Shown here piece by piece: positions 49,974-61,282 of a stretch of 64,000 nucleotides of DNA; the stretch's first letter is position 1; each line of letters opens with the position of its first letter. Position numbers and translations under genes: made by a program. The DNA is from Malachius bipustulatus (lineage: Eukaryota > Arthropoda > Insecta > Coleoptera > Melyridae): positions 32,186,268 through 32,250,267 of the forward strand of contig OU342639.1 of the NCBI GenBank assembly GCA_910589415.1, in the 5' to 3' direction. Below the pieces are notes generated by a model. The model was given only the letters and a program-made list of their open reading frames with translations, did no database searches and had not been told where the DNA came from.

Positions 49974-50941
49974 CAATTTTTTTTCTATTTATAAAATGTT
50001 CAATAATAATTATGACATAATTTTAGCAGGGTCAGCTGATTTTTTTTCTTTATTATTTATAATATTAGTGTTGTTATTATAAACCTATAAGGGGTGTGAA
50101 TTGCGACACCAATGTCGGTAGAGCAGGGGGCAAACGGTTCTGTCGATGATTAGCGTCACTTAACCAATTTTATCTTTATTTAAATCAGAATAAACAATAA
50201 TACTAACAATAATAATATTCCTCGTCGTCGTAGGGTTATTCCCTTATGTAATTTTTATATTAACACAAAACTATTGACTAACTGTCATTACATTAGAAAA
50301 CAATGGGTAACAGTAACAGTACGACTGTCACTTGTCAAAGTGGCTGCATTCCGCATCTCTTGTTACAAACCTTTATTAGCCAAATCTACATACATTGAAA
50401 TATTATACAATTTTTCCTTCCACAACCAATACTTTTACTAAATATAATTTTCACGTTTTTTTTTTAAATCTCTAATATTTTTAGTTTTTCTCTCACAAAA
50501 ATATTGTAGTTCTTTTAAAAAACTGAATACGAATTTCATTGGTTTTGTTTTTAAACTATTTTGCTTTTAAAATTACTCCATGAGTTCTTATTCATTATTC
50601 ATTACATTTTTCATCAAATCGAAAAATGTTGCACCATTATTTATCATCGTCAGTGTATTCTAACTGTTTTCCTTCACACAAAGTACCTGCAATAACAGCA
50701 TTATTGAATTTTAGTAGACATTAGATCATTCATTTTAAAGTTTTGACTTTTGTTTTTCCACACAGCCTGCTACGTCCCATTGATGGGGTTGCCGAGCTGC
50801 TCATTTAGATTGTGATTTGCTGCATTTATTTAGGGTTAGCATATTAAGAAGCACGATATGTTGTTTTATCAAAATGAAGTTACTATTTGTTGTTGAAACT
50901 GTTCCGATTACTTATAGATGTTTTTGTTTGTTTTAATTTCA
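49974..50941 (+). other. KIF21 3' UTR or terminal intron
   Basis: An AATAAA is at 50189-50194. The kinesin stop codon overlaps a possible donor (AAA|GTAACA at 49969), which could join to the acceptor at 50942. In that splice the protein would gain only Leu-Asn-Leu before a stop. No other exon is apparent. Confidence 0.4.
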
Positions 50942-50951
50942 GGCTGAATTT

Positions 50952-51125
50952 ATGATGTTAGGTGCCAGGGAAGAAGTGACATCAATTAGTGAACACGCCA
51001 GCTCCAGTGACAGTAGTGATCTATTTTATATACGCTCCTTAAATTTCGTTTGTACAAGTTCGTTAATGAAAATTGTTGTGCTTTTAGTAATTTTGTTTGT
51101 AATATTGTTAATGTATTTTTATTGA
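50952..51125 (+). CDS. 57-codon small ORF with C-terminal membrane segment; possible terminal exon
   Basis: After a good acceptor (TTGTTTTAATTTCAG, ending 50942) the frame GCT-GAA-TTT-ATG-ATG reads through a Ser/Asp-rich stretch (SISEHASSSDSSDLF) to a very hydrophobic end (KIVVLLVILFVILLMYFY) and a TGA. This is the layout of a tail-anchored protein or of the last exon of one. It is in phase 0 after the acceptor, whereas the kinesin would enter in phase 2, so it is not a simple extension of the kinesin. It may be an independent small ORF, an alternative last exon fed by an unseen exon, or chance AT-rich hydrophobicity. I do not recognise the family. Confidence 0.3.
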   Translation: MMLGAREEVTSISEHASSSDSSDLFYIRSLNFVCTSSLMKIVVLLVILFVILLMYFY

Positions 51126-52461
51126 TTATTTATTTAATTTAATTTTTTTAATGTTATCAACACTAATGTTAAATAACTACTTACAGTACCTAATATAAAG
51201 CTTGTTTGCGTAATATTGTCTGTTTATTAGTTCCTGCGAGTTGCTAAAAACAGTTGAAAAAGAAATTCAGCCTACACTAAAGACCAAAACGATGCAGAAC
51301 ACCTTTACAAAAGGGTGAACTAATTAGATATGAGCTTTTATGAAAAATAATATTAACATATGCAAATTATAAAAATGCTCTCAGTGATAGTTAATTAGAA
51401 GTATCTGAGGTTCTAACTAGAACATTCTAACGTATTCTAAAAACCGATAATCGAGGATAACTTTTATTATTTATTTTTAATTGCCATATGCCACTGGCTA
51501 ACTTAAAAAAAATTACACTAGTGTCACAGTTTGGAAAACGTTCAGCTTCAAAGTTTTCTTTCATTTTGTACATTCCAAAAATATAATTTTTATCACAATT
51601 TATTTAAAAAAATGGCTCGAGTTTCCAGCTCTCTCGAGCGATTTCATAATTTTTAGGATTCCAAAAACTTTTATTACCATAAATCCTTGAGCATAAAAAT
51701 AGAGAAATAGTAAATAGTAAAATATCACCTATCTATCAAACTGTGTAATTTGCATAATTTTTGTTTACAATTTTACATAGAAAGCTTTATGACTAAATAA
51801 ATAAGTACAAGACTTGTCCAAAACATTTATTCTAGATTTTATTTCAAAAACATGAAAAATTGACTTAAAATACAATAATTATCTATACAATTCTTTAAAT
51901 AATATAAAACATCCAATTTTCTTATAACAAAGCTTATAATAAGAATAGGAAAATATAAGAGTACCTCTAGCAAAAAAGAAAGTATAGACACCACTAGATA
52001 TGTACTGAAACACTAAAACTAGGTGAACCCTAATTTAGGTATTATTTAGAAAATAAAATAAATAGAAATTTGGTTTAATTAAACGTTTTTATACCTTTAC
52101 ATATGGAACGAATGCGCCACCTCTTAATGAATGCCCACTAAGTGAAATTTTAAAATGTATAGGTAAACAGAAAATACTTGAATGATGTTTATTGTGGCAA
52201 CCTTTTAGTATCTAATAAACTATTTACCAACATGTGGCACTAAAATCAGTATTACTTGCTGATCATTCACTAGGTAAAAGTGATTATTTTGTTTTGAGCC
52301 AAAAATACTGTTAAAAAAAATCCAAAATTTCTAAAATGTATAAAATAAAAAATCTAATAGAAAGTCGACATTCTGGCGAAAATAGAAGGTCATATTCAAT
52401 CTCATCGATACTCATACTTTCCCGTTTGTTTAACTTGAGTGTAACAAGTTTTTTTTATATA
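51126..52461. other. Intergenic DNA between KIF21 and KRTCAP2
   Basis: This is AT-rich, with no coding or repeat structure that I can name beyond a CCACTGGCTAAC word at 51491 resembling a hAT-like end. Confidence 0.5.
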
Positions 52462-52467
52462 TTTATT
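52462..52467 (-). terminator. Poly(A) signal of KRTCAP2
   Basis: AATAAA on the minus strand, about 30 nt after the KRTCAP2 stop, implies a very short 3' UTR. Confidence 0.55.
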
Positions 52468-52497
52468 ATGGAATGAGTTTAAAAACCATCATCAGCA

Positions 52498-53422
52498 TTA
52501 TGTAGTATTCTTTTTCTTCTTTGTGACATGAGTTGGCTGCTGTACAACTTGGGTCGCATAAACTTTTTGAGAAGTCTTATTCATGTAGTATAACGAGCAA
52601 ATTGAAATCAGAAGACTAGAAAGAAAAAAATTATTAATTAAATATCAGAATACATACCGTAGATTTTCCTAATTAATTTAATGCTTTTATAATAAAATGT
52701 GAAAAAGGTATGTTAGTCTATTATGAAAAAATCTTCTGCACATTCAAATGGAACTCCCATAAGTATAAAAAAGGAACCAGAATCAGTACCGACCGGTACC
52801 TATCCTTGATGAAGGTATCAACTTTCTTATATCCTCTTGTATTCAAAATCTTGGGACCGAATCTCCATTATTAATTTATTACAAGGACATTATTTCATTA
52901 TTCCAATGGCTTGAATTTGGCTGGTAGGTAAATGAGGTCGTTCTATTTTAACACTGACTTACTTTTAAATATTTTTTTAAATGCTTAAAAAAAACTTACC
53001 ATGAACTGGCACAAACTTGATGAATAGCCACAGATGCAAACAGAGACAGGAGTAAGCAGAATACCACTAAGAGAACGGGAAGTTAAAACAATTATTAAAC
53101 TCGATTATATCAAGAAAATGCATGGTTTACTCACCTTCGGGGAATATTTTAATTTGGAAACCCTTGCCGAAAAGGATTATTTCTAGATTTCCTACCGCTG
53201 TCAATGTTAAAGTAAATAACAGAGATCCTAGATATCCTCCGAACAACACATGCACTTGGGAAGAGATCAGCCAAGGTTTATACATTTGCATGCCAGAAAA
53301 TATCAAAATAGAACTGATTGAGGACAGTGCAAAGGATAAACCGGTGGTCACAGCTGTAAAATTTTCAAAGGTTGGTCAAGTGATTATCAGGTAGTTAATA
53401 ATATTGAAGTTATCATACCCAT
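52498..53422 (-). CDS. KRTCAP2: KRTCAP2, oligosaccharyltransferase complex subunit, 4 exons
   Basis: KRTCAP2 is a small multi-pass ER protein of the STT3A-type oligosaccharyltransferase that N-glycosylates nascent chains at the translocon. Exons on the minus strand: 53422-53419 (ATG G only), 53353-53135, 53066-53000, 52615-52498. All introns are GT-AG and short, and phases join to 135 codons plus stop; the human protein has 136. Diagnostic stretches: ALSS--S-L-F-GMQMY in the first membrane segment, NLE--LFGKGFQ-KIFPE at about 61-77, then a CLLLSLFAS helix, a short LYYMNK segment and a Lys-rich tail (KKKKN). The second exon has a GTG near its 5' end, but the ATG G microexon restores M-A-V-T-T-G-L-S-F, so I prefer that start. 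The membrane topology fits the family. Confidence 0.93.
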
Positions 53423-56280
53423 ATTTTTTAAATCGAAATTCTTATTTATAACGAGATGAGAGCCTCCAAACGCAGAGCAACAGCAGTAAAGCCAAATAAT
53501 AACTTTTTAGTTCGACAATGAATGCAAAATGCAAGCCGAATAATGCAAATTGCAAAACGTAAACATCAATCAACCTTAACCTATCTTTTCATTTTGTCAA
53601 TCAACACGGTGGTTCGGTGTCATTGGACGACGAATCGGTAGTACCAACCACCAACAACAGAAATTGACGTTAATGGCATTTAATATTCGTTGATAAAAAT
53701 ATTAATATAAATTAATTATTAGGATCAGAGAACATTGTTGTAAGAAAATTTTTAAGTTGAGTAATTAATCTGTAATTGTAACATTTCGTTGCAAATAAAA
53801 GACGAATGAATTTGTTTTTGTATTTTTAATTTTTCAAATACGGGTTTTCGATATTTAGTAGATAACTACTATCCTAATGACAAGTGACAAGTACAAAAAT
53901 GAAGGCGACACTATTCATTTCTCTCAAGGTTACTAGTGGAATGAAATGAAGGACAGGGGCGTCCGCATGATTAAGAATTAAGGTATGGCTGCTCTACTTT
54001 TTTAATCTTGAATTAGAGCCCCGTTCTCGGTAGACGTTGGTAATCTATATTCATTTAGCGTTGTTACCTATAACAAAACTTTATCCACAGACAATACAGA
54101 AGATTGAGGAACTAGTATTTTTGTCATTCTTTACAGGATTACAGGACATAATCTTGCATTTTTACTGACCTACTTGATTGAGTATCTTTTAAGCTACAGA
54201 AGTAAGGAAACTCGAAAATTATTTTGACTTAATGCTCTTGACTAAATAAATTAAATGCGAGACTAAAAGTTCATACAAACACAATAAGGGTTGGAAATAC
54301 ATATTTTTCAAGATACAGGGGGTGTAAAATTGGCAAAATTTCAACAAAATTTGGTAAATTAAAGATATTTCTGAAAAAGGCGATTTTTTTAATGAAAGCG
54401 TAACACCCTATATCTTGGAAAATAATTATGCATTTCCGGACCTTAAGTACTTATAATTAACACCCCCGTCTAATAATGTGGAAAATACTTAAATATTATA
54501 CGCCTACCTGCATATTAAAAAAAAAACGTATAAAAAAATGTGTTTGTCACCAGTAATTTCAGCATTTGTTTATTTTTTGTTACTGATACTACTTTACAAC
54601 TATGTGTATGTATAATTGTATAGTAGTACATTCCACTACATTTTCAAACCAATTTTACATGAATTCATTGCTATAATATGTATATTAAATGTCAGATAAA
54701 CAAGTCACGGACATATACCTAATAGTTCTATATGAATTTCTGAATGTCACATAAAAAATTGTTGCAATTTTTCAACCAACAAATAATCTGTTTAATAATT
54801 AAGTAGGTAAGTACCTACACAAATTAAGGAGTGACAATTTAAAGCCAACGTACCTACCTACCTACCTATTATAACTATGCTAATTAATTTTTTATGGCAT
54901 GTTATTGAAAATGAAATTTGTTTATATAGACGATTTTTATATCCTTTAATTTCATTCAAGAGTACGTCCCTGAACTTATTTGAATTCTCAAGTATTATTG
55001 CCAACGTGATCACATCAACATCACAGTATCTATCTAATCTTGCTAAAAGAATGGAGGCGTGTGTCTAAACACAAACCATGATGTCATGACCTCAGCGCGC
55101 TCTATTTTAGGAGAGATATCCGAAACGAGAACTGGTCAATTGTTAATATTCTTTCTCTTAGTCACAGTCATCATTAAAAAATATGCAATGAAATTTATCA
55201 AAAGAATTACCCTCTACAACACAATTAATTCCCATTTTAATTATCTTATTCAGAATTATTTTGAGATAGGGAAAATGATTTTAGCTTTCAAACTTTTAAA
55301 CATACTATATAGTCTGGAATCTGGATAATACAACTTTTATGATTAAATTTAATTACCAAACACATAAAAACAAATTGTTTCTATACAAATAACTAAATCA
55401 AGTAACTATAAATTTTGCCAAGTATGACCTCTAAAACTTTCTCCTTAAAAGGACTTCTTATTTTCTTGAAATCCTTGGTTCTGAATTCTGATGAGACCAC
55501 ATGAACATGTATGGTATCCAGACTTTACAAATTTGCAAACATTACACTGACGGGACAAATTTGAAGCTATATTTTTTTATTCATTTAGGTATTGAAAAAT
55601 AAAAGAACGCAATAGTAAAAAAAATTTATTAACACAGGAATATTTTTGAACAGCAAAAACAAGTCCATGAAATATCTAATACATTACAAATGAAAGCTAC
55701 CCTCTTCACATAAAAATACAATACATTAAATTAATTATTTCCTAGATAACTGGAGTACATATGTACAATTGAACAAGCTGTTGAATTACATAAATAAATA
55801 TTACAATCATATACAAAAATTAAAAGCATTTAAAAAGCAAAATTCAACATTTCAATTGCCGACTGTTAAACAAAAACCTAATTTTCACAATAATCCTGTT
55901 GATTGTTAATTAACAATTTCAAATTATAATTAGTCCTTCAAAAATTAAAGATAAAAACAAATCAATAAAGTTAACTAAAATATTGTTTTATGAGAACATA
56001 ATAATTTGATTTTGACTATTTTTTCATCAGTAACTTATTGTAATAATTCTATGAATAAATTCTTCACACACATAACTGAAAAATCAACTGGATATTCGAC
56101 CACATAAATAACAGTACAAAAACTTATATCAAATGGTAAAATCAAATCAAATGAATACGAATCAAAAATCACTTGCCTGTTACAAACAGTCAGTCAAATT
56201 TGATCATTTCATTTAATCAAATCAACAACAGAAATTCTCACGTAAGTTACACCCACTCAGTCATACGGTTGTACTAAAAC
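53423..56280. other. Intergenic DNA; KRTCAP2 promoter side and DnaJ-1 3' UTR
   Basis: 53423-53640 is slightly GC-richer and likely holds the KRTCAP2 promoter, without a TATA box. A 145-bp MITE lies at 54293-54437. The frame at 55059-55328 is hydrophobic AT-rich sequence with no family likeness. The DnaJ-1 3' UTR probably occupies about 55.6-56.3 kb, with AATAAA-type signals near 55576 and 55625 (minus strand). Confidence 0.45.
54293..54437. mobile_element. 145-bp MITE, 36-bp inverted ends (GGAAAT...CAAGATACAGGG)
   Basis: The left end GGAAATACATATTTTTCAAG, followed by ATACAGGGGGTGT, pairs with the reverse complement of the right end (GGAAATGCATAATTATTTTC, CAAGATATAGGGTGTTACG). The short middle is AT-rich. 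No target duplication is evident. Confidence 0.6.
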
Positions 56281-56317
56281 GTACAAAATCACCTACTGAA
56301 GACGCCAAATGAATCTA

Positions 56318-58452
56318 TTAGTGATTAGGTAGTGTATCATACAAAATATCCCTCACTGACTGTGTAAGCTTATCCGGGAATTTAATATCAAAGCTGACAA
56401 TGAGATCGCCACGCTTGGTACATTCCTTCGGTAAAGGCAGTCCCAAACCCTGCATACGTCTTACTGTGTTTGGCTTGATGACTTCATTTGTGTAGTGAAG
56501 AGGAATGGTGTTTCCAGTCAGTGTTGGCACTTCAACTGTACAACCACATAATGCCTGAAATAGAACAGTAAATATTTAGTGTTTATGTTTAAACTAGATG
56601 CATGTCGCATTAAATTAAATATATTAAATATCCCAACAGTGTAAATGCTAAAAATGTGACATAATTTTTTCCATAATTATTGAGGATTCAAACACGCATT
56701 TTCAAATTCAAAGATTTAGAAAGAAAATAGAAGACTGTAAGAAATGCTTAAAATTTCATTTTTGTTAGTATCCATTTTATTTAAATTCCAAACATAATAT
56801 AACCACAGTTCGGTTGATGCGTTTATAATTATTATTAGTTTTCTGGGTTTTATAATAATGACCTTGCTCAAAAATTACAGAATGTTTTCAAGAATTATGA
56901 TTAAATGAATGGTGTAATTTTATTAACTTGTTAATTCCCTAGGATCTAATAATCTATTTGTGTAATGTTTTAGGTTTGGGGACCCATGGTGAATATTCAG
57001 TCAGTGTGTCAAGGTCAAATTCCCAAACTAAAACATTTATCTAATTAACATCAAATATAGAAGGAATCTTAAATTAAATATTGTAAAAATAAAACAAAAT
57101 TCCAAAGGAAACTACACCCTTATACACTACCAACGGCTTGCTTTTGAATTACAGAGGGTTCAAGCTTGAATAATTATTTTTTGAAACAAAAACATCCAAA
57201 GAGGAATTAAAAAACAATCCTTATTTGTTGATCACCTAAAAAAATGTGGGCGGTGAAGAAAATACTTAATCCAAATCTATCCAGCAAGAACACAGCTGCT
57301 AGAAATTTAGGTAATCGAAGGTGTGTGCCTACCAAATTTCACAAACATTTCTAGGTTGGTTTAAAAGCATTTACCACAAAAAAATTTCTTGTGAATCATT
57401 GTCCCAAGAATCTTTCCTTGAAATATTCTCAATATTTAATAATCGAAACCTCTAGACATATTGTGGATTGTGGAATGATGAAGATTTTATTTTAGAAAAC
57501 GAAACTCCTTCAATAATTGTTTCAAGTGTAAAACTTGGCATTTTAACTGTGGGATAAAAATAGAAATCAACTTAGAATTAGAACTAGAGAATAACCGATT
57601 TGCTGTTAGCGATTTACCTACCTGTTTGAGTGATATTTTTACTGTGTATCGAAGATCACTTCCTTCTCTTCTGAAAAGGGGATGTGGCTTGTCCCTTATA
57701 ATGAACACGATGTCGGCAGGTATCTTGTTCCTTCCCTGATCGCCTTCCCTTTGGAATGTGATTTTCGTCCCGGCTTTCCATCCAGGTTTCACGTTGATCG
57801 TCAACACTTTATCTTCCTTCTTTGTCGATCCATCTGGCTGCATCACTTTCCTGCTGATCTTCATCTTCTTGGTGCAACCTTTCGTGATGTCTTCAAGAGA
57901 TACGTACAAATCGTGCTCGATTGGTGGATCCTGTAGCTTGTCCTTATTCCTATTGGGGGCGTTGTGGAAGTTGAACGACTGACTGCGGAAAGCCCCACCG
58001 GGGCCCCCTCTGGGTCCAACGTTCATCGAAGCAAATGGATCGTCCACGTCCATATCGTCATCCTCGAAACCGAACATTCGATTAGCTCGCATGTCACCTC
58101 CTCCCATATCGAAGAAGGCTTGGAAAGGACTGGCGCCCCCGAAGAACTGCGCGAACGTAGCCCTGGGGTCTCCGTGGTAAGTGTAGGTGAACCCTCCTGG
58201 GACCGATCCTCCTTGGTTTCCAGCGTTGCCGCCTTTTAGCCCCTCTTCACCAAATTTGTCGTAGATGTCTCGTTTCTTCTTATCTGAGAGCACTTCGTAG
58301 GCCTCTGCTACTTCTTTGAATTTGTCTTCGGCTCCTGGCGATTTGTTTTTGTCAGGATGGTACTTCAGGGCCAGCTTGCGGTATGCTTTCTTGATTTCGT
58401 CATCGCTCGAACCTTTAGCTATGCCCAGGATTTTATAATAATCTCGCCCCAT
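56318..58452 (-). CDS. DnaJ-1: DnaJ-1 / DNAJB1-type Hsp40, 2 exons
   Basis: This is a class B J-protein that delivers unfolded clients to Hsp70 in cytosol and nucleus and stimulates its ATPase. Exon 1 is 58452-57622 (277 codons, donor CAG|GTAGGT) and exon 2 is 56554-56318 (78 codons plus stop, acceptor TTCTATTTCAG); total 355 residues. The J domain is 1-70, with the HPD motif at 32-34 (KYHPDK). A Gly/Phe region spans about 70-120 ([21 protein letters not shown]) and a Met/Asp-rich linker follows ([12 protein letters not shown]). CTD I starts near [12 protein letters not shown] (about 180), and CTD II, beginning before the intron, continues as [12 protein letters not shown]. The protein ends DTLPNH, so there is no EEVD (expected, as that belongs to Hsp70). 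The fly and human proteins are about 334 and 340 residues. Reading past the donor would give a false C-terminus. The promoter has a heat-shock element. Confidence 0.95.
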
Positions 58453-58577
58453 TATATCCTGCTGATGAGATGTTGTGTTCTGCTATACTTTTTAATAACC
58501 ACAAAATAAGTCACAATCACAATGAGATTTATTACTGCACTACGTATAAATGAGCTTCGTATAATTATCAAAAATAA

Positions 58578-58587
58578 GTTCTCGAAA
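58578..58587 (-). promoter_or_regulatory. Secondary heat-shock half-pair (GTTCTCGAAA)
   Basis: TTC-NN-GAA in the DnaJ-1 5' UTR region. Two units alone are weak, but the stronger array 160 bp upstream lends some support. Confidence 0.3.
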
Positions 58588-58698
58588 TGACACACACGTC
58601 ACAATAAAGTATTCTTAGTCTTAGCACTTGCACTTAGCACTTGCTTTATCGTATTCGAAAGTCGAATGAATGGAAGTCGATCGCGTTCAGTGCACACC

Positions 58699-58772
58699 TA
58701 TATTTAATTTTCAAAGATTCGAGATCAAGATGAGCTTCTAGTGAGCGGTTCTGGAAGCTACTGGAAGTTTGA
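58699..58772 (-). promoter_or_regulatory. DnaJ-1 heat-shock promoter: HSE array and TATA box
   Basis: 58748-58772 reads GTTCT-GGAAG-CTACT-GGAAG-TTTGA: five contiguous 5-bp units alternating nTTCn and nGAAn, with three perfect and two imperfect. This is the binding pattern of trimeric heat-shock factor. About 40 bp downstream on the gene strand is TAAATATA (58706-58699), a TATA-like box, which would put the start site near 58670 and a 5' UTR of about 220 nt ahead of the DnaJ-1 ATG. The spacing is typical of insect heat-shock promoters. Confidence 0.65.
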
Positions 58773-58799
58773 TTTAACAGTGCCGGCGTATAGAATTGT

Positions 58800-60587
58800 T
58801 TCGGACGCATTAATTCGAACCGTACGACTGGAGTCGTTAATCACTTGAAATTGTACAGGTAGATGTACCCTAATTAACGAGGACTCTAATGTAAGTATTA
58901 CTTTTTAACCATTTTGTCTCTAAAAACGTGAATTCAATAATTTTAATTATACTCAATGACCCCGCGTGTGCTGCCACTGGTAGGGAAACGAACTCGACGT
59001 CCTATTCGCCATCACGTGTCAGTGCAGCCAACATAATAATATGAATTGACTTGGCAGGAAATTGGTGGGAGATTTGAAATTATTATTCCGGAATGGTTTC
59101 ATATTCATTTATCGTTTGTAAATTATTAATTAGCTACCTCGATCTAGGGTTTATATTCACCTAATATACCTAATTATAAACAATATTTTGTGTTTATTTA
59201 TATCTAGGAGATTAGTAACGAAGAACGGTTAATAAATATCTCAAATAAAAAGGTTCAGAAATTCCACTTATTATTGTTATTAGGTAGGTAAATCCTCCTA
59301 CTTAACATGTGGGGACTTTTTACTTTGATTAATTATTGTTCTATTTGTGTTTAAATAAACGGTTTGTCTAGTTAAAAATTAAGGGAGATAATTTATTCCT
59401 TATCTTTCGAGTTTTCGAGAATGAACGGCTAGTAAAAGCGATAGGTAGGTAGGTAGGTATACTAGCTTTAAATGCCAGTTGTTTACAAACATTTTATTGC
59501 AATCTACAGAAGATGAAAATTGCTTTCTTTGATCAATTTCTATGCAAGAATTCTCTCATTTTATTGCGTTCTAAATAATTATAAATTTTCGTTTTAATCA
59601 GATAATAGGAAGTATCCATCAGATCCAGAAGTATCGGCAGTAGCCTGGAAAGTGATGAAAGTCTGCGAATAGCCTAAGCAGTCCCTGGCACATTAATATG
59701 CAATAATTATGCACTTGGTAGGTTTTCAACAAGCTTTTGTTAGAGTTCAATTTGCAGCCTTTTTATTTTTATTTGATCGTTATCAAAGATTTTCTAGATT
59801 GGGTGGAATTTCCTTGATTTTTATAGAGTAAATTGGTAGATTCCTATCTCAGCTTTTTTATTTAATTCTTTAAATGCTTAAAGCACTTCAGAGAGGGCGC
59901 TCACAGTACGATTCAATGTTTCAATAAACACTGTACCACAATATTTGAAAAATCGAATCAATAAGAGTATAGTACATTCTTATTTTACAGCACAAGCACG
60001 TTATCTATAATCTAATAAAACCTTCACGCGCATCAATCGCTGAATGAGACAATTTTTTCTATTGTTGGCGCAATTTTTAATATTTCCGCAATTTTAATAT
60101 CCAGTTTATTCGATCCTGTATAAAACAGGTGTTTTTTTTAAAGGTACCATAATACCATGGCTAATAATTTAGAAATTATTTTTCAATAACAAAAAATTCC
60201 CGAATTTCGAGTCACCTCGCCCTCGCATTTTGTTTAAATGGACCAAATAAGGTACCTACCATATACCAGGTAGCATAATATCCTATTTGAGATTCTTCAA
60301 GAATAAAGTTGAGGGGGCGAGGACGAGGAAATGAGTACGTCATGCATTATATGTCAGCTATATAAGTCAAAAGATGTCATTGAAACAGAAGAAAAGTTCT
60401 ACCTTTTTACTAGGATTTTTTTACCCAATTTCTCAGATATTAACATACCTATATAACAAATATACCTTTGTAGGTATACAGAGTATCTACGAGATAAAAC
60501 AGGTGGTATAAGGGGATCTTAATTGGAAACCGTGAAAGATACAAAGTCGAAACGGAAGAAAAGAATCTGGAACAAAAACTGAAAAAT
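58800..60587. other. Gene-poor stretch upstream of DnaJ-1
   Basis: This is AT-rich and contains TAGGTAGGTAGGTAGG runs (59443 and others), a motif also seen at 41640, 54850 and 61660. No coding sequence or structured repeat was identified. Confidence 0.5.
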
Positions 60588-61030
60588 GAGATTTCTTATT
60601 TTAGCCATACCTTTTTTTATTGTTGAAAATTACTATTAAATTATTTTTTGTAGGTTTACATATCTCGTCAAAAGCTATCAATAATGCATATAGCTTTTCA
60701 AAAATTTTAAAAGAAGACTAATAAGACTATACTTAAAAATCAAGGAAACGAAAAATATGTCGTATTCTAAAAAAAAAAATCAAAATTTTATTCTTTTTCA
60801 AAAAAAAGAAGGAAATTTATTTCATCGAATGGCCTCGATATATGACGTCAATATGACGTGATATTGCTTTCCTGCTTATGGCTTTTGAATGAAGGTGAAA
60901 GGAATGTTCTTCTTTTCCCAAAAAAAAAGAACAAACTTATGAAAAATTTTTAATACTACAAGATTATCGGATTCCTTGATTTTTTTTAATACAGAATGAT
61001 ATGAAAAAACAATATTTATATTTTGGCTCT
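60588..61030. repeat. Foldback family copy 2 (relative of the 43.0-kb element)
   Basis: It shares, in the same order, TTTTTTATTGTTGAAAAT, TTTTTGTAGGTTTACATA, TCAAAAGCTATCA, ATTTCATCGAAT, GACGTCAATATGACGTGATA and CCTTGATTTTTTTTAATA-GAATGATATGAAAAAACAATAT with parts of the element at 43018-43660. This copy is more decayed and its own arms pair only partly. Confidence 0.65.
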
Positions 61031-61282
61031 AGCTCCAGGATCATTTTGAAGATTCCGGCCAAAACTACAATGTTCGTATTTTGAAGTCCAGTACGTTTTA
61101 TCTCTGTTGCATCCAAAATATGTGTTCATTCCAAAAAAAAAAATTGTCAGTGCCATTTTTATTATTGGATTCAATAGAGGTACTGTACAGAGAATGGAAT
61201 TGGGCTTCAATAATTCTAAAAGTGCTTTAAAGTGCTTTTAACACTTATGGAAAATCAAAGAAAACGTTCAATCATATACCTA

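Noticed and set aside
53122..53394. 90-codon plus-strand frame over the KRTCAP2 second exon
   Set aside because: The minus strand gives a clear KRTCAP2 exon with correct splice sites; the plus frame is its shadow.
55059..55328. 89-codon hydrophobic plus-strand frame
   Set aside because: AT-rich sequence yields Ile/Phe/Leu/Lys by chance; there is no splice support, start context or family likeness.
57487..57621. C-terminal 44 residues of the continuous DnaJ-1 frame
   Set aside because: This part is intron: CAG|GTAGGT at 57622 and the exon at 56554 restore the conserved C-terminal domain.
57682..58239. Several plus-strand open frames opposite DnaJ-1
   Set aside because: They are antisense shadows of a well-supported DnaJ-1 exon and have no family likeness.
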